From the NCBI RefSeq assembly GCF_010500245.1, contig NZ_JAAGOX010000055.1:164321-228320 (forward strand): a stretch of DNA of 64,000 nucleotides. The letters run 5' to 3'. This document shows positions 17,311-27,412 of the stretch, piece by piece. The notes beneath the pieces are model-generated. The model searched no databases. It was not told the DNA's origin and saw only the letters and a program-made list of their open reading frames with translations. Positions within the stretch are counted from its first letter, which is position 1, and the number at the start of each line of letters is the position of its first letter. A program made the position numbers and the translations under genes. The DNA is from Ruegeria sp. PrR005 (GTDB lineage: Bacteria; Pseudomonadota; Alphaproteobacteria; Rhodobacterales; Rhodobacteraceae).

Positions 17311-18279
17311 TCAGGCGTCGATATCGGCGAACTGGTTGCCGGTGGTGTTCGTCGGTTTCGACCAGTCGCGCTTGACTCCCAGCCAAAGCAGGATGGTCGA
17401 CGCCACGAAAATCGACGAATAGGTACCGACAATAATCCCCCAGATCATTGCAAACACGAAACCGCGGATCACATCACCGCCCAGCACGTACAGCGAGATC
17501 AGCGCGAGAAGTGTCGTCAGCGAGGTCATCAACGTCCTGCTGAGGGTTTCGTTGATCGACAGATTCAACAGGTCCTTCAGCTCCATCTTCTTGTATTTGC
17601 GCAGGTTTTCCCGAACCCGATCAAACACGACCACCGTATCGTTCAGCGAATAGCCGACAATGGTCAGAAGCGCCGCAATGATGGCCAGATCGAAACGGAT
17701 CTGAAGCTCGGAAAAGACACCGATTGTCAGGACCACGTCATGAATGAGCGCAGCAACCGCCCCCACGGCGAATTGCCATTCGAACCGCAGCCAGATGTAG
17801 ACGAGAACCGACAGAATCGCCAGGGAGACAGCCAGAACCGCCGTCTGGATCAGTTCGCCCGATACCTTCGGGCCAACCGATTCCACCGACACGAATTCGA
17901 TATCCGGGGTCGTGGCGGCCAGTGCCGCCTCGACAGCGGCAATAGTCTCGGCGCTGACCGCCTCGGCCTCGTCCTGGGCCTGAATGCGGATCATCGCCAC
18001 GTTTTCATCCGGGCCAAAGGTCGGGTCGAAAATCTCAGTGATGGTAACGTCACCCAAACCAAGCGGTGCGATAGCGTCGCGATAAACGCCCACGTCGATG
18101 GCTTGGGTGCTTTGCGTGCGGATCGTTGTGCCACCGCGAAAGTCGATGCCGAAGTTCAGTCCTTGCAGGGCAAAGGACGCAAACCCGATCACCACCATCA
18201 GGGCCGAGATGCCCAGCCACAGCTTCCAGCGGCCGAAAAAGTCGAACGAGGTTTCGTCCGGGACGAGTTTCAAGCGCAT
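17311..18279 (-). CDS. secF: Protein translocase subunit SecF
   Basis: SecF works with SecD to pull exported proteins across the membrane using the proton gradient. The 322-residue protein has the SecF-specific early GLNFGIDFRGGTTI motif, a periplasmic loop to ~residue 150, and the RND-like helices with YSLNDTVVVFDRVREN and a long C-terminal segment (LLALISLYVLGGDVIRGF). It starts one base after the secD stop. Confidence 0.98.
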   Translation of the reverse strand: MRLKLVPDETSFDFFGRWKLWLGISALMVVIGFASFALQGLNFGIDFRGGTTIRTQSTQAIDVGVYRDAIAPLGLGDVTITEIFDPTFGPDENVAMIRIQAQDEAEAVSAETIAAVEAALAATTPDIEFVSVESVGPKVSGELIQTAVLAVSLAILSVLVYIWLRFEWQFAVGAVAALIHDVVLTIGVFSELQIRFDLAIIAALLTIVGYSLNDTVVVFDRVRENLRKYKKMELKDLLNLSINETLSRTLMTSLTTLLALISLYVLGGDVIRGFVFAMIWGIIVGTYSSIFVASTILLWLGVKRDWSKPTNTTGNQFADIDA

Positions 18280-18280
18280 G

Positions 18281-19942
18281 TCAGACCTCGATCGTCTTGG
18301 GGCGGCGACGTTCGAACCACATCACCACCAACAGGCGGGTGACGAAAATCGCGGTAAAAACCGAGGTCAGGATCCCCAGACCAAGGGTAATGGCAAAGCC
18401 GCGCACAGGGCCGGAGCCCATTGCGAAAAGGATCACGGCGGTGATGAACGTGGTGATGTTGGCATCCAGAATGGCGCTTAGTGCCTTTTCATAACCCAGT
18501 TCGATGGCGCGTGCCGGGCCTTTGGCGGTTTTCAGCTCTTCCCGGATACGTTCAAAGATCAGAACGTTGGCATCGACTGCCATACCGACGGTCAGAACGA
18601 TACCGGCAATCCCTGGCAGCGTCAGTGTCCCGCCAATCACGCTGAGAAGGCCAAAGATCAACCCGACGTTTATGATCAGCGCCACATTCGCAAAGATCCC
18701 GAAGAGACCGTAACTGGCCCACATAAAGCCCAGAACCGCGACAAAGGCGACAACCGTGGCGACCTTGCCCGCGTCGATGCTGTCCTGTCCCAGTTCCGGC
18801 CCGATTGTACGCTCTTCCAGAAACTCAAGACCCGCCGGCAGAGCCCCGGCGCGCAAAAGGACAGCAAGGTTGGTGCTTTCCTCGACCGTGAAGTTGCCGG
18901 TGATGATACCCGAACCACCGGGGATGTGGGATTGGATGACGGGAGCGCTGATAACTTCGTTATCCAACACGATGGCAAAGGGCGCCCCGATATTGTCCCG
19001 AGTATAGTCGCCGAACTTGCGCGCACCCGACGTGTTGAAGCGGAAGTTCACCGCCGGCCGGCCATTCTGGTCAAAGGCGGGCTGTGCGTCTACCAATTCT
19101 TCGCCGGTGACCACCGGAGCCGCTTCGACGGTGTAGAAGACACCTTGCTGGTCCAGGGCCGGGATGACCTTTTGCCCGACTTCAGCGCGCGCCTCGGCAT
19201 CCGTGCCGCGCGACACCACGGGATTGAAGGTCAGCTGCGCCGTAGTGCCGATGATTTCCTTCAGTTCACCGGCGCTGCCGATACCCGGCACCTGGATCAG
19301 AATCCGGTCCGCCCCTTGACGTTGAATGGTCGGTTCCCGTGTGCCCACCTCGTCGATACGGCGGCGCACGATTTCCAGCGCCTGTCGGACTGTCCGGTCG
19401 TCTGTGGCCAGCTTCTCGGCTTCGCTCAGGGTCACGACGATCTCGTCGCCTGTACCGCGCACCTCGATATCGTTTGATCCGGCCCCTGTCAGTGTCTGGA
19501 TCGGGCGGCCCAAACCGCGAACCACTTCCAGAGCGCGCGCCATGCCTTCGGGCTTGCTGATCTTGATCCGAATCTCGTCTCCTGGGGACGGCTGCTTGCG
19601 AATTGTACCAACCGTGTCCCGTTCGCCGCGCAGCGCGTTGCGGATTTCGGGCCACATGGCATCCATGCGGGCCTCATAGACATCCGCCACCTGCACTTCG
19701 GCCAGCAGATGAGCGCCGCCGCGCAGGTCCAGACCAAGGTTGACCAGCGAAGACGGCATCCAGGACGGCCACTGCCCTGCCGCCTCGGTCAGCTCGGCGG
19801 TTTCGCCCTGAACCTCGATCGCCGCACGGGCGTCATTGCTTTGTTCGACGCGGGTGTAGAACGCGTTCGGCAGGGCCAGCAGCAGACCGGCCACACAGAC
19901 CAGCAGAACCAGCACCCTCTTCCAGGAATCAATTTGCAGCAT
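18281..19942 (-). CDS. secD: Protein translocase subunit SecD
   Basis: 553-residue partner of SecF. It has the first TM segment, GLDLRGGAHLLAEV near residue 70, the large periplasmic region, and the six-helix C-terminal domain with VGMAVDANVLIFERIREEL and FLEERTIGPELG. Order and spacing (yajC, secD, secF on one strand, 33 and 1 bases apart) show a single operon. AAAAGGCAGG precedes the ATG. Confidence 0.98.
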   Translation of the reverse strand: MLQIDSWKRVLVLLVCVAGLLLALPNAFYTRVEQSNDARAAIEVQGETAELTEAAGQWPSWMPSSLVNLGLDLRGGAHLLAEVQVADVYEARMDAMWPEIRNALRGERDTVGTIRKQPSPGDEIRIKISKPEGMARALEVVRGLGRPIQTLTGAGSNDIEVRGTGDEIVVTLSEAEKLATDDRTVRQALEIVRRRIDEVGTREPTIQRQGADRILIQVPGIGSAGELKEIIGTTAQLTFNPVVSRGTDAEARAEVGQKVIPALDQQGVFYTVEAAPVVTGEELVDAQPAFDQNGRPAVNFRFNTSGARKFGDYTRDNIGAPFAIVLDNEVISAPVIQSHIPGGSGIITGNFTVEESTNLAVLLRAGALPAGLEFLEERTIGPELGQDSIDAGKVATVVAFVAVLGFMWASYGLFGIFANVALIINVGLIFGLLSVIGGTLTLPGIAGIVLTVGMAVDANVLIFERIREELKTAKGPARAIELGYEKALSAILDANITTFITAVILFAMGSGPVRGFAITLGLGILTSVFTAIFVTRLLVVMWFERRRPKTIEV

Positions 19943-19975
19943 TACCCTGCCTTTTCAGGAGGTTGAGGCGATAGT

Positions 19976-20260
19976 TCACTTTGCCGGTTCGGTCTTGTTC
20001 AGAACCTGGGCAATGGTCGCCTTGACGACACGCACTTTCACGCCCTCGGCAATCTCGACTTCAAGCTCGCCATCGTCCTTGACCTTGACGACCTTGCCGA
20101 CAAGACCGCCTTGGGTGATCACTTGATCGCCGCGACGCAGCGCAGCCACCATCGCCTGATGTTCCTTGACCTTCTTTTGCTGCGGACGGATCAGCAGGAA
20201 ATACATGATCGCAAAGATCAGGATAAGCGGGAGAAACTGGGCGATTGCGCCACCTTCCAT
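19976..20260 (-). CDS. yajC: Preprotein translocase subunit YajC
   Basis: 94 residues. One N-terminal membrane helix (FLPLILIFAIMYFLLIRPQQKK) carries the diagnostic RPQQKK motif, followed by the small cytoplasmic domain (GDQVITQGGLVGKVVKV). YajC associates with SecDF and the Sec holotranslocon. AAAGGATTCTCCC forms the ribosome binding site. First gene of the operon; its promoter region is shared with the divergent MscS gene. Confidence 0.97.
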   Translation of the reverse strand: MEGGAIAQFLPLILIFAIMYFLLIRPQQKKVKEHQAMVAALRRGDQVITQGGLVGKVVKVKDDGELEVEIAEGVKVRVVKATIAQVLNKTEPAK

Positions 20261-20437
20261 GGGAGAATCCTTTGTGCTGGCTGGCGGGAGAGCCCCGCAG
20301 ATTTCGCCGGGAACCTATGCGCAGAACCGTTCCTTTGCAAGTCGAGCACAAAAGCAGGTTTCTTTGCGCATTTTCCCTTCTGGTCAGGTTTCAATCCACA
20401 GGTATAGTCGGTTCGACAGCTGAGGGGAAATCCAGCC

Positions 20438-22072
20438 ATGATCCGCCTGTTGGTGATAGCGGTACTTGTTGTTCAGACACTCTGTTTATCGGTGGCATCG
20501 GCACAGGAGACAGCGACATCGGCGCCAATGTCGTCGGGTGTGTTTCAGGCCCCTGTCATCCTGGACGGGTCCGAGCTTTTCCTTTTGCGCGGCGTCAGCG
20601 GCATGCCCGCCGAACGGCGCGCGCTGGAGGTACATGAACGGCTTGTTCAGGTTGCCACGGCCTCTAACAGCAATACCGTCAACATCCAGAAACGAGAAGA
20701 ACGCTTTGGTTTCGTCATCTTGGCGGATGGCGTTGAGATCCTGACGGTCACACAAGCCGACGCCGCACTGGAAAAGATCGACCTAGCGTTGCTGGCCGAC
20801 GTGCATGCCAAGGTCATTAAAGAGGCGATCTTGTCCTACAGGTCGGAACGATCCGACAAGGCCCGGATCGAGGGCGCGATCTATGCCCTGGGCTGGACAT
20901 TGGCCTTTGCGCTCTTCACCTTCCTGGGCTTCCTTCTCCGCAGGTTCCTCAACACCCGGATCACAAGACTGGTCCACAGAAACCTAGCCGAGGTTGAGTC
21001 CGCCACCCGGGCCCATGTTCGCGCCGATGCCATCGCCGCGCTGATCCGGTTCGGGATCAACTTCGTCCTGTTGTCGATCTTCTTCCTGGGCGTCTACTAC
21101 TACCTGTCGTTCATTCTTCTGGCTTTTGCCGAGACGCGTTACGTGGCTCAGCTTCTGCTGACCTATGTCACCCGGCCGGTTCTGAACATCGTCCTTGGTT
21201 TCTTCAACTACCTTCCCAATCTCGTCACGCTGCTGATCATCGCGGCTGTCACGCAATACATCATCCGTGGCCTGCGGATCTTCTTCGAGGCGGTCGAAGC
21301 GGGCAGTTTCGAAATCGGCAACTTCGAACGGCATTGGGTCATTCCCACATTCAACATCGTCCGGGCCATTCTGATCCTGATCGCTCTGGTGTTTGCCTTT
21401 CCCTATATCCCCGGATCGGAATCGGCTGCCTTTCAGGGGCTGACCATTCTTGTCGGGGCGATGCTGTCGCTCGGCTCGAACTCGGTCATGAACAATCTGA
21501 TTTCGGGACTCTTCGTGATTTATCGCCGGTCCACGTCGATCGGAGACCGCATCAAGATCGGCGAGCACCTGGGCGATGTGGTCGAAATCAAGATGATGGA
21601 AACGCATCTGCGCTCGATCAAGAACGAGCTGATCTCGATTCCGAACGCACAGCTGCTGAATTCCGAAGTCGTCAACTATTCCAAACATGCCGACGCCAAC
21701 GGCCTTCTGGTTCATACGACTGTGGGCATCGGTTACGAGGAGCCCACCGAAAAGGTCGAGGCCATGCTGATCGAGGCGGCAAGACGTACCAATGGCCTAA
21801 AGAACCGTCCTGCCCCCTTCGTGCTCTGGGCGGCGCTCGCGGACTATGCCGTCAATTATCAGATCAACGCCTACACGACCCAAGGTGCGATCATTCCTCG
21901 GATAAAATCCGATCTTCATCGCAACATACTTGATGTGTTTACGGAAAACGGCGTCCAGATCATGACCCCGTCCTATGTCGCCGACCCGCCTGATGCCAAG
22001 GTCGCGACGGCGCCCTGGGATGGCAAGCTGGCCCATCAGGACAGCGGTGAAAAAGAACACTCCAAGGCCTAG
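20438..22072 (+). CDS. Mechanosensitive ion channel family protein (MscS-type)
   Basis: 544 residues. After a signal peptide (MIRLLVIAVLVVQTLCLSVASA) comes a ~110-residue periplasmic domain, then about five helices ending in the MscS pore region (ILVGAMLSLGSNSVMNNLISG) and the beta domain (RTSIGDRIKI-like segment STSIGDRIKIGEHLGDVVEI). The C-terminal alpha/beta vestibule has TTVGIGYEEPTEKVEAML. Such channels release solutes on hypo-osmotic shock. The extra N-terminal domain is longer than in E. coli MscS. GAGGGGAAATCC precedes the ATG. Confidence 0.93.
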   Translation: MIRLLVIAVLVVQTLCLSVASAQETATSAPMSSGVFQAPVILDGSELFLLRGVSGMPAERRALEVHERLVQVATASNSNTVNIQKREERFGFVILADGVEILTVTQADAALEKIDLALLADVHAKVIKEAILSYRSERSDKARIEGAIYALGWTLAFALFTFLGFLLRRFLNTRITRLVHRNLAEVESATRAHVRADAIAALIRFGINFVLLSIFFLGVYYYLSFILLAFAETRYVAQLLLTYVTRPVLNIVLGFFNYLPNLVTLLIIAAVTQYIIRGLRIFFEAVEAGSFEIGNFERHWVIPTFNIVRAILILIALVFAFPYIPGSESAAFQGLTILVGAMLSLGSNSVMNNLISGLFVIYRRSTSIGDRIKIGEHLGDVVEIKMMETHLRSIKNELISIPNAQLLNSEVVNYSKHADANGLLVHTTVGIGYEEPTEKVEAMLIEAARRTNGLKNRPAPFVLWAALADYAVNYQINAYTTQGAIIPRIKSDLHRNILDVFTENGVQIMTPSYVADPPDAKVATAPWDGKLAHQDSGEKEHSKA

Positions 22073-22234
22073 CGGACGGTCACGGTGCAGCACGACGAAA
22101 TGCACGGATTTCCGTTGCGTTGCGACGCGAATCAGTGCCTTGATTTTCTGGCGCAAACCGCTGTGCGCAACGAAAATACTTTGGTGTTCCAGACCGGGAG
22201 GCGGCCCGGCCAATCTGCTAGAAGGAACAGGCGC

Positions 22235-22651
22235 ATGATGATGGTGCGCTGCTATCTCGCCCCCTCCGAAATCGAAGGGCTGGGGGTGTTTTGCCATGAC
22301 GACATACAACGCGGCGACAAGGTCTGGCGGCACGACAGGATGCTCGATGTCACCTTCCCAGAAGCCAAGATCGACAATGTCGAACCGCATGTCCGCGAGT
22401 TTCTGGAGCGCTACAGCTACCCCGACATACACCGCCCTGGATACCGGATGCTCGAAGGCGACGAAGGCCGCTTCATGAACCATTCCATGTATCCCAACCT
22501 GGACTATTCGGATGGGATCTGGGGCATCGCGCTGACGGATATTCCGGCCGGAACCGAACTGACCCGCGACTATGCCGATTTCATGACCGGCGAAATCCGC
22601 ATGTACCCGCCGCGCCACAAACTGGTGCCGCCGCAAGCAATGCTCAACTGA
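22235..22651 (+). CDS. SET domain-containing protein
   Basis: 138 residues, essentially a bare SET domain: SEIEGLGVFCHDDIQRGDKV at the start, GRFMNHSMYPNLDYSD (the NHS motif that binds SAM) and IPAGTELTRDYADF (the GxExxxDY motif). SET domains methylate lysines. The post-SET Cys cluster is absent, as in most bacterial versions. The ATG at 22235 follows GAAGGAACAGGCGC. It lies 163 bases after the MscS gene, with no clear gene in the gap. The substrate is unknown. Confidence 0.87.
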   Translation: MMMVRCYLAPSEIEGLGVFCHDDIQRGDKVWRHDRMLDVTFPEAKIDNVEPHVREFLERYSYPDIHRPGYRMLEGDEGRFMNHSMYPNLDYSDGIWGIALTDIPAGTELTRDYADFMTGEIRMYPPRHKLVPPQAMLN

Positions 22652-22779
22652 GACCAGTAAGGGGGCTGCGCAGAACCCGCGCCCCCCACTATCAGCACTT
22701 GGGTTCCGAGGGCGCTACACCCCGGCCCGCATTTGGTGCATAACGCCGTGCAGTGATTCACCTTTCGAGGACCAGACCC

Positions 22780-24072
22780 ATGCACGACATCCGCGCCATT
22801 CGCGAAAATCCCGCAGCCTTTGACGCCGCCCTGGCGCGCCGCGGAGATGCGCCGGTGTCGTCGCAGATCCTGGCTCTGGACGAAGAGCGCCGTGCGCGCA
22901 TCCTGGCGGCCGAAACCGCGCAAGCCGAACAGAACAAGGCTTCCAAGGAAGTGGGCGCCGCCAAGGCACGTGGTGACGAGGCCGAGTTTGAGCGCCTGCG
23001 CGCCCTGGTGACCGAGAAAAAGGCCGAAATAGCCCAGATGCAGGCCGAAGCAAAAGACCTCGACACTCAACTGGCTGACATGCTGTCGCGCATCGCCAAC
23101 CTGCCCGCCGATGATGTACCAGACGGGGCGGATGAGGCCGACAATGTCGAGATCAACCGCTGGGGCATTCCCCGCAGCTTTGCTTTTGCTCCCAAGGAGC
23201 ATTTCGAAATCCCCGCCGTCCAGAACGGGATGGATTTCGAAACCGCCGCCAAACTGTCGGGCGCTCGGTTCGTTCTGCTCTCGGGTGGTGTCGCCCGCAT
23301 TCACCGCGCGCTGGCGCAGTTCATGCTCGACACCCACACCGCCGAAAACGGTCTGACCGAGGTCAATGGCCCGGTTTTGGTGCTGTCCGAGATGATGCAG
23401 GGCACTGGCCAGTTGCCAAAGTTCGGCGAAGACAGCTATCAGACCCGCGAGGGCTGGTGGCTGATCCCAACGTCCGAGGTGTCGCTGACCAATATCGTCA
23501 ATGGCAGCACGATCGAGGAAAACTATCTGCCCCGCCGCTACACAGCGCATTCGCTGTGCTTCCGGTCCGAGGCAGGGTCGGCAGGTCGCGACACCCGCGG
23601 TATGTTGCGCCAGCACCAGTTCGAAAAGGTCGAGATGGTTTCGATCACTCATCCGGACAAGTCGGATGAGGAGCAGAAACGCATGCTGCGCTGCGCCGAA
23701 GGTATCCTGGAAAAGCTGGGCATCCCCTACCGCACCGTGGTGCTCTGCACCGGCGACATGGGGTTTGGCGCCCGCCGCACCTACGACATCGAGGCCTGGC
23801 TGCCCGGTCAGGACACCTATCGCGAGATCAGCTCGGTCTCGACCTGTGGCGATTTCCAGGCGCGGCGCATGAACGCCCGTTTCAAACCCACCGATGGCGG
23901 CAAGCCGCAGTTCGTTCATACGCTGAACGGCTCGGGCCTTGCCGTGGGGCGCTGCCTGATCGCGGTGCTGGAGAACGGTCAGAACGAAGACGGCACCGTC
24001 ACCTTGCCCGAGGCACTTTCCCCCTACCTGGGGGGAAAGCTGACCCTCGCGTTGGGCGGCACCCTGGTCTGA
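22780..24072 (+). CDS. serS: Seryl-tRNA synthetase
   Basis: SerRS charges tRNA-Ser (and tRNA-Sec) with serine. The 430-residue protein has the N-terminal coiled-coil arm (residues ~25-105, alternating E/K/A), class II motif 2 ([20 protein letters not shown]) and motif 3 ([16 protein letters not shown]), with the serine-binding TSEV and [16 protein letters not shown] at 22780 gives the standard start [11 protein letters not shown] with GAGG upstream. It is preceded by a 128-base gap in which I see no RNA gene. Confidence 0.98.
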   Translation: MHDIRAIRENPAAFDAALARRGDAPVSSQILALDEERRARILAAETAQAEQNKASKEVGAAKARGDEAEFERLRALVTEKKAEIAQMQAEAKDLDTQLADMLSRIANLPADDVPDGADEADNVEINRWGIPRSFAFAPKEHFEIPAVQNGMDFETAAKLSGARFVLLSGGVARIHRALAQFMLDTHTAENGLTEVNGPVLVLSEMMQGTGQLPKFGEDSYQTREGWWLIPTSEVSLTNIVNGSTIEENYLPRRYTAHSLCFRSEAGSAGRDTRGMLRQHQFEKVEMVSITHPDKSDEEQKRMLRCAEGILEKLGIPYRTVVLCTGDMGFGARRTYDIEAWLPGQDTYREISSVSTCGDFQARRMNARFKPTDGGKPQFVHTLNGSGLAVGRCLIAVLENGQNEDGTVTLPEALSPYLGGKLTLALGGTLV

Positions 24073-24106
24073 CGTCCATCAGCACCGGACCCAAAAGGCG
24101 GAGAAT

Positions 24107-24649
24107 TTACTTCTTCGCCTTTTTCTTTGCCTTCTTCTTTTTCTTCTTCTTGTCAGACTTCTTTTTGACCTTTTCCTTGGCCTTCTTGATCTTTTCCTCG
24201 AAGTCTTTTTTCTTTTGCTTGGCCTTGGCTTCTTTGGCCGCAGCCTTGGCCTTTTTCTTGTCCTTGGCCTCGTCCTCGGTCATTTCCGCCACCGCTGCGG
24301 CATCCGCTTGCGCGATCTCTGTCTCGCTGCGCGCTGGCACGGCCCGCTGAACCAGCACCACGGGAGCACTGCGAGGCGACTTGCCCCGGGACGGGCGGCT
24401 GGACCGTGCAACCGGATTTCGCCTTTGAGAGGGTGTTCTTGCCAAAGCCGCCTTGCCCGCCGAAGCGCTGTTCACCAGCGCTTTGGCAGCGGACAGGATC
24501 GCGGCCGCCCGGGCCGCGCCAATCCCCGGTATCGCGCGCAATTGCTCCAGGCTGGACTTTGCGATGGCCTCAGCGTTTTTGAACCCCGCCTCTGTCAACA
24601 ACTTGCCCAAAGCCGGGCCAACGCCCTCAATTTCGTTCACCGATGTCAT
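24107..24649 (-). CDS. Helix-hairpin-helix protein with poly-lysine C-terminal tail
   Basis: 180 residues. Residues ~1-60 hold two HhH-type motifs (IEGVGPALGKLLTEAGF and IPGIGAARAAAILSAA) as in DNA-end or DNA-structure binding proteins. A Ser/Arg/Pro-rich linker follows to ~residue 105. Residues ~120-180 are almost entirely Lys, Ala and Glu, ending in long lysine runs like the tails of histone H1-like bacterial proteins. It probably binds DNA, with the tail giving non-specific affinity. The ATG at 24649 opens directly before the HhH; an in-frame TTG eight codons upstream is less likely. Confidence 0.75.
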   Translation of the reverse strand: MTSVNEIEGVGPALGKLLTEAGFKNAEAIAKSSLEQLRAIPGIGAARAAAILSAAKALVNSASAGKAALARTPSQRRNPVARSSRPSRGKSPRSAPVVLVQRAVPARSETEIAQADAAAVAEMTEDEAKDKKKAKAAAKEAKAKQKKKDFEEKIKKAKEKVKKKSDKKKKKKKAKKKAKK

Positions 24650-24732
24650 TTCAGATCTCGTCTTACCTACCAATTCCAGAAACTTTTAGATCTTTGCCTT
24701 TCAGGACCGCCTGAACCGCGACCTTGCTTTAC

Positions 24733-25719
24733 CTAACCGGCGGCCTGGGTGTTGACCAGACGACGCGCCGGGGGAAACGGCACCAACCGCCGTGCGTCTT
24801 CGTCCCAAAGCTTGAGGTTCAGAGCCGCAACCGCTTCGCCGAACTTGATCCGGCGCGGCGCATACTCGGGCGGTAACCCGTAATGGCACGCTCGCAACCG
24901 GTAAGAGGGAATTCGCGCATTGAAATGGTGAATGTCATGCAAGGTGATACAGGCCACGGCATTGTCGAACCACCATCCGAAATCCAGCGCCGAGGACCCC
25001 TGCAACGCCGCCAGCTGCGGGTCGAGATCGGGGCGGCGATCCCAGTAAGTGTCCTCGAAATTGTGCTGAAGATAGACAAGAAACACGCCCATCATTCCGC
25101 CCAGGAACGAGAAGACCAGCCAGACAAGAACGCCAGTGGTTCCGGCCATCCACCACAGCAAGCCCAGGAAAACCACGATGGCGCCATTGTGCGCGATGAC
25201 CCCAAACGCTCCGAACCGAGCCGCATTCTTGGGCCATCTGTAGCGGATGAAATAGGTGAACGCCGCGCCTAGCGGGATCAGGATGAACGGGTTGCGATAC
25301 AGCCGATAGATCAGGCGGGTTTTCCAGTCGGCCGCCTTCCATTCCCGCAGGGTCATGGTGTGGATCTCGCCGGTTTCCCGATGCTCAAGATTGCCGACGC
25401 CCGAGTGATGCAGATTATGGTTCTGCTTCATCACCTCGAAAGGCGCGAAGGTAAACGGCGACAGGACATGACCGGCGATCTCGTTCTGACGCCTTGTCTC
25501 GAACAGGGAGTGATGACCGCAATCGTGTTGCAAGACGTAGAGACGCACAGCGGCAAAGGCAAAGACCACTCCCGCCGGAAGCAGTACATACCAGCGATCC
25601 ACATAGGCGATCGCCAGATAGAGCGCGGTAAAATACACCACGAATGTCCCGAAATAGCTCATCCCCGCCAAGCGATTGTCCTGGACGGCGAATTGGCGTG
25701 TATAGGCCCTCAGATCCAT
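24733..25719 (-). CDS. Membrane fatty acid desaturase
   Basis: 328 residues with the three di-iron histidine boxes of membrane desaturases: HDCGHHSLF (residues ~84-92), HNLHHSGV (~120) and HDIHHFNARIP (~280). About four membrane helices lie between boxes 1-2 and 2-3. It introduces a double bond into acyl chains at the cytoplasmic face of the membrane; regiospecificity cannot be read, though HDCGH/HxxHH spacing resembles the omega-3/omega-6 (DesA-like) type. ATG at 25719 has GGGGAG upstream; an in-frame TTG ten codons earlier is rejected. Confidence 0.9.
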   Translation of the reverse strand: MDLRAYTRQFAVQDNRLAGMSYFGTFVVYFTALYLAIAYVDRWYVLLPAGVVFAFAAVRLYVLQHDCGHHSLFETRRQNEIAGHVLSPFTFAPFEVMKQNHNLHHSGVGNLEHRETGEIHTMTLREWKAADWKTRLIYRLYRNPFILIPLGAAFTYFIRYRWPKNAARFGAFGVIAHNGAIVVFLGLLWWMAGTTGVLVWLVFSFLGGMMGVFLVYLQHNFEDTYWDRRPDLDPQLAALQGSSALDFGWWFDNAVACITLHDIHHFNARIPSYRLRACHYGLPPEYAPRRIKFGEAVAALNLKLWDEDARRLVPFPPARRLVNTQAAG

Positions 25720-25836
25720 GCAGTCCGCTCCCCAGACCTGGCCGATCAACTTACTTCAACACAACTTAATAAGGCGCGGCCCACAAACAAGACATGTGCA
25801 GACCAGTTGCCTCGGATGGGCAAATGCTATCGCGAA

Positions 25837-25862
25837 GCAAGGGGCGCTGTCACGCCCCTTGC
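25837..25862 (-). terminator. Hairpin downstream of der
   Basis: Perfect 10-base inverted repeat GCAAGGGGCG / CGCCCCTTGC around six bases, 25 bases after the der stop on the minus strand. The following T content is poor (TTCG), so it may need Rho or act mainly as a 3' end hairpin. Confidence 0.45.
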
Positions 25863-25887
25863 GAAAATATGTAGCAGTTCTTGGGTC

Positions 25888-27363
25888 TTAAGACCGCGCT
25901 TTGAGATGCTTGGTCAAAGCACCGGCATTCTTCTTTCGGCGCCCCTTGTAAGGGTTCTTGTCGCCCTGTCCCCGCAGGGTCAGCCGGATCGGCGTGCCCG
26001 GCATGTCGAAATCCGCACGCAGCCCGTTGACCAGGTAGCGCGAATAGCTTTCCGGCATCTTGTCGGGATGGCTGCACATCACCACGAACCCGGGCGGCCG
26101 GGTCTTGGCCTGTGTCATGTAACGCAGCTTGATCCGCTTGCCCTGCGGCGCGGGCGGCGGGTGCTGTTCCAGCATCCCGATCAGCCAGCGGTTCAGGGCC
26201 GCGGTTGGGATGCGCCGGTTCCAGACCGCATGCGCCCGCAGGATGGCATCGTGCAGCCGGTCCAGCCCGCGCCCGGTCTTGGCCGATACCGTGACCAGCG
26301 GCGCCCCGCGCAACTGGGGCAAAAGGCGCTCAAAGCTCTCCTTCAGCTCGCGCAGCTTGTCCTGCTTGTTTTCCTCGACATCCCATTTGTTGACCGCGAT
26401 GACCACGGCCCGCCCCTCGCGCTCAGCCAGGTCGGCGATGCGCAGGTCCTGCTGCTCGAAGGGAATGGCGGCGTCCAGCAGGACCACGACAACCTCGGCG
26501 AACTTGACCGCGCGCAAGCCGTCGCTGACCGACAGCTTCTCCAGCTTTTCCTGTACCTTGGCCTTCTTGCGCATACCTGCGGTGTCAAAGATCCGCATCG
26601 GCGTGCCATCCCAGTCGATGCGGAGCGAAATGGCATCCCGGGTGATCCCAGCCTCGGGGCCGGTCAATAGCCGTTCCTCGCCGAGGATCTTGTTGATCAG
26701 CGTGGACTTGCCCGCGTTCGGGCGCCCGACCACAGCGACTTGCAGGGGCTTTTCGGCAGTTATGGCTGGCGGCTCATTCGCGCGCGCTTCGGTGTCTTCC
26801 TCGTCCTCGCCATCATCCGCGACGTCGACATCCGTTTCGGGCGCCTGATCTTCGGCCTCTTCCTCCATCGCATCGGCCAATGGCATCAGCCGCGAATAAA
26901 GGTCGTTCATCCCCTCGCCATGTTCGGCCGACAGGCGGATCGGTTCACCCAAGCCCAGCCCATAGGCCTCCAGTACCCCGGCATCGGCCGCCGCGCCTTC
27001 GGCCTTGTTGGCGGCCAGGATCACATGGGCCGAGCGGCGGCGCAGGATATCAGCGAAAATCTCGTCATTGGGGGTGACACCGGCCCGCGCGTCGATCAGG
27101 AACAGGCAGACATCGGCCATGTCGACCGCGCGTTCGGTCAGCCGCCGCATCCGGCCCTGCAAACTGTCGTCGGTGGCGTTTTCCAACCCCGCCGTGTCAA
27201 TCACGGTAAAGCGCAGGTCGCCCAGCCGTGCCTGCCCTTCGCGCAGGTCGCGGGTCACGCCCGGCTGGTCATCGACCAGCGCCAGCCGTTTTCCGACCAG
27301 ACGGTTGAACAGGGTGGATTTGCCCACATTGGGCCGCCCCACGATGGCGAGGGTCAGAGACAT
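25888..27363 (-). CDS. der: Ribosome assembly GTPase Der (EngA)
   Basis: Der is an essential double-GTPase for 50S ribosomal subunit assembly. The 491-residue protein has two G domains: [26 protein letters not shown] in the first; [28 protein letters not shown] in the second. A KH-like domain ends the protein. An acidic linker between the G domains (residues ~170-200, rich in E and D) is longer than in E. coli. It lies downstream of the bamB-like and YfgM-like genes, a synteny conserved in proteobacteria. Confidence 0.98.
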   Translation of the reverse strand: MSLTLAIVGRPNVGKSTLFNRLVGKRLALVDDQPGVTRDLREGQARLGDLRFTVIDTAGLENATDDSLQGRMRRLTERAVDMADVCLFLIDARAGVTPNDEIFADILRRRSAHVILAANKAEGAAADAGVLEAYGLGLGEPIRLSAEHGEGMNDLYSRLMPLADAMEEEAEDQAPETDVDVADDGEDEEDTEARANEPPAITAEKPLQVAVVGRPNAGKSTLINKILGEERLLTGPEAGITRDAISLRIDWDGTPMRIFDTAGMRKKAKVQEKLEKLSVSDGLRAVKFAEVVVVLLDAAIPFEQQDLRIADLAEREGRAVVIAVNKWDVEENKQDKLRELKESFERLLPQLRGAPLVTVSAKTGRGLDRLHDAILRAHAVWNRRIPTAALNRWLIGMLEQHPPPAPQGKRIKLRYMTQAKTRPPGFVVMCSHPDKMPESYSRYLVNGLRADFDMPGTPIRLTLRGQGDKNPYKGRRKKNAGALTKHLKARS

Positions 27364-27412
27364 GGCACTCTACTTTTCTAGACTCAGACGCGCCCTATAG
27401 CGCGTCCGCGCG

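Noticed and set aside
22652..22779. Possible tRNA or leader RNA upstream of serS
   Set aside because: No cloverleaf or T-box-like folding could be drawn; ordinary intergenic sequence.
24107..24260. Run of CTT/TTC-rich sequence that might be an assembly artefact
   Set aside because: It is in frame as a Lys/Ala/Glu tail after a good HhH domain and closes with a stop, as in other lysine-tailed proteins.
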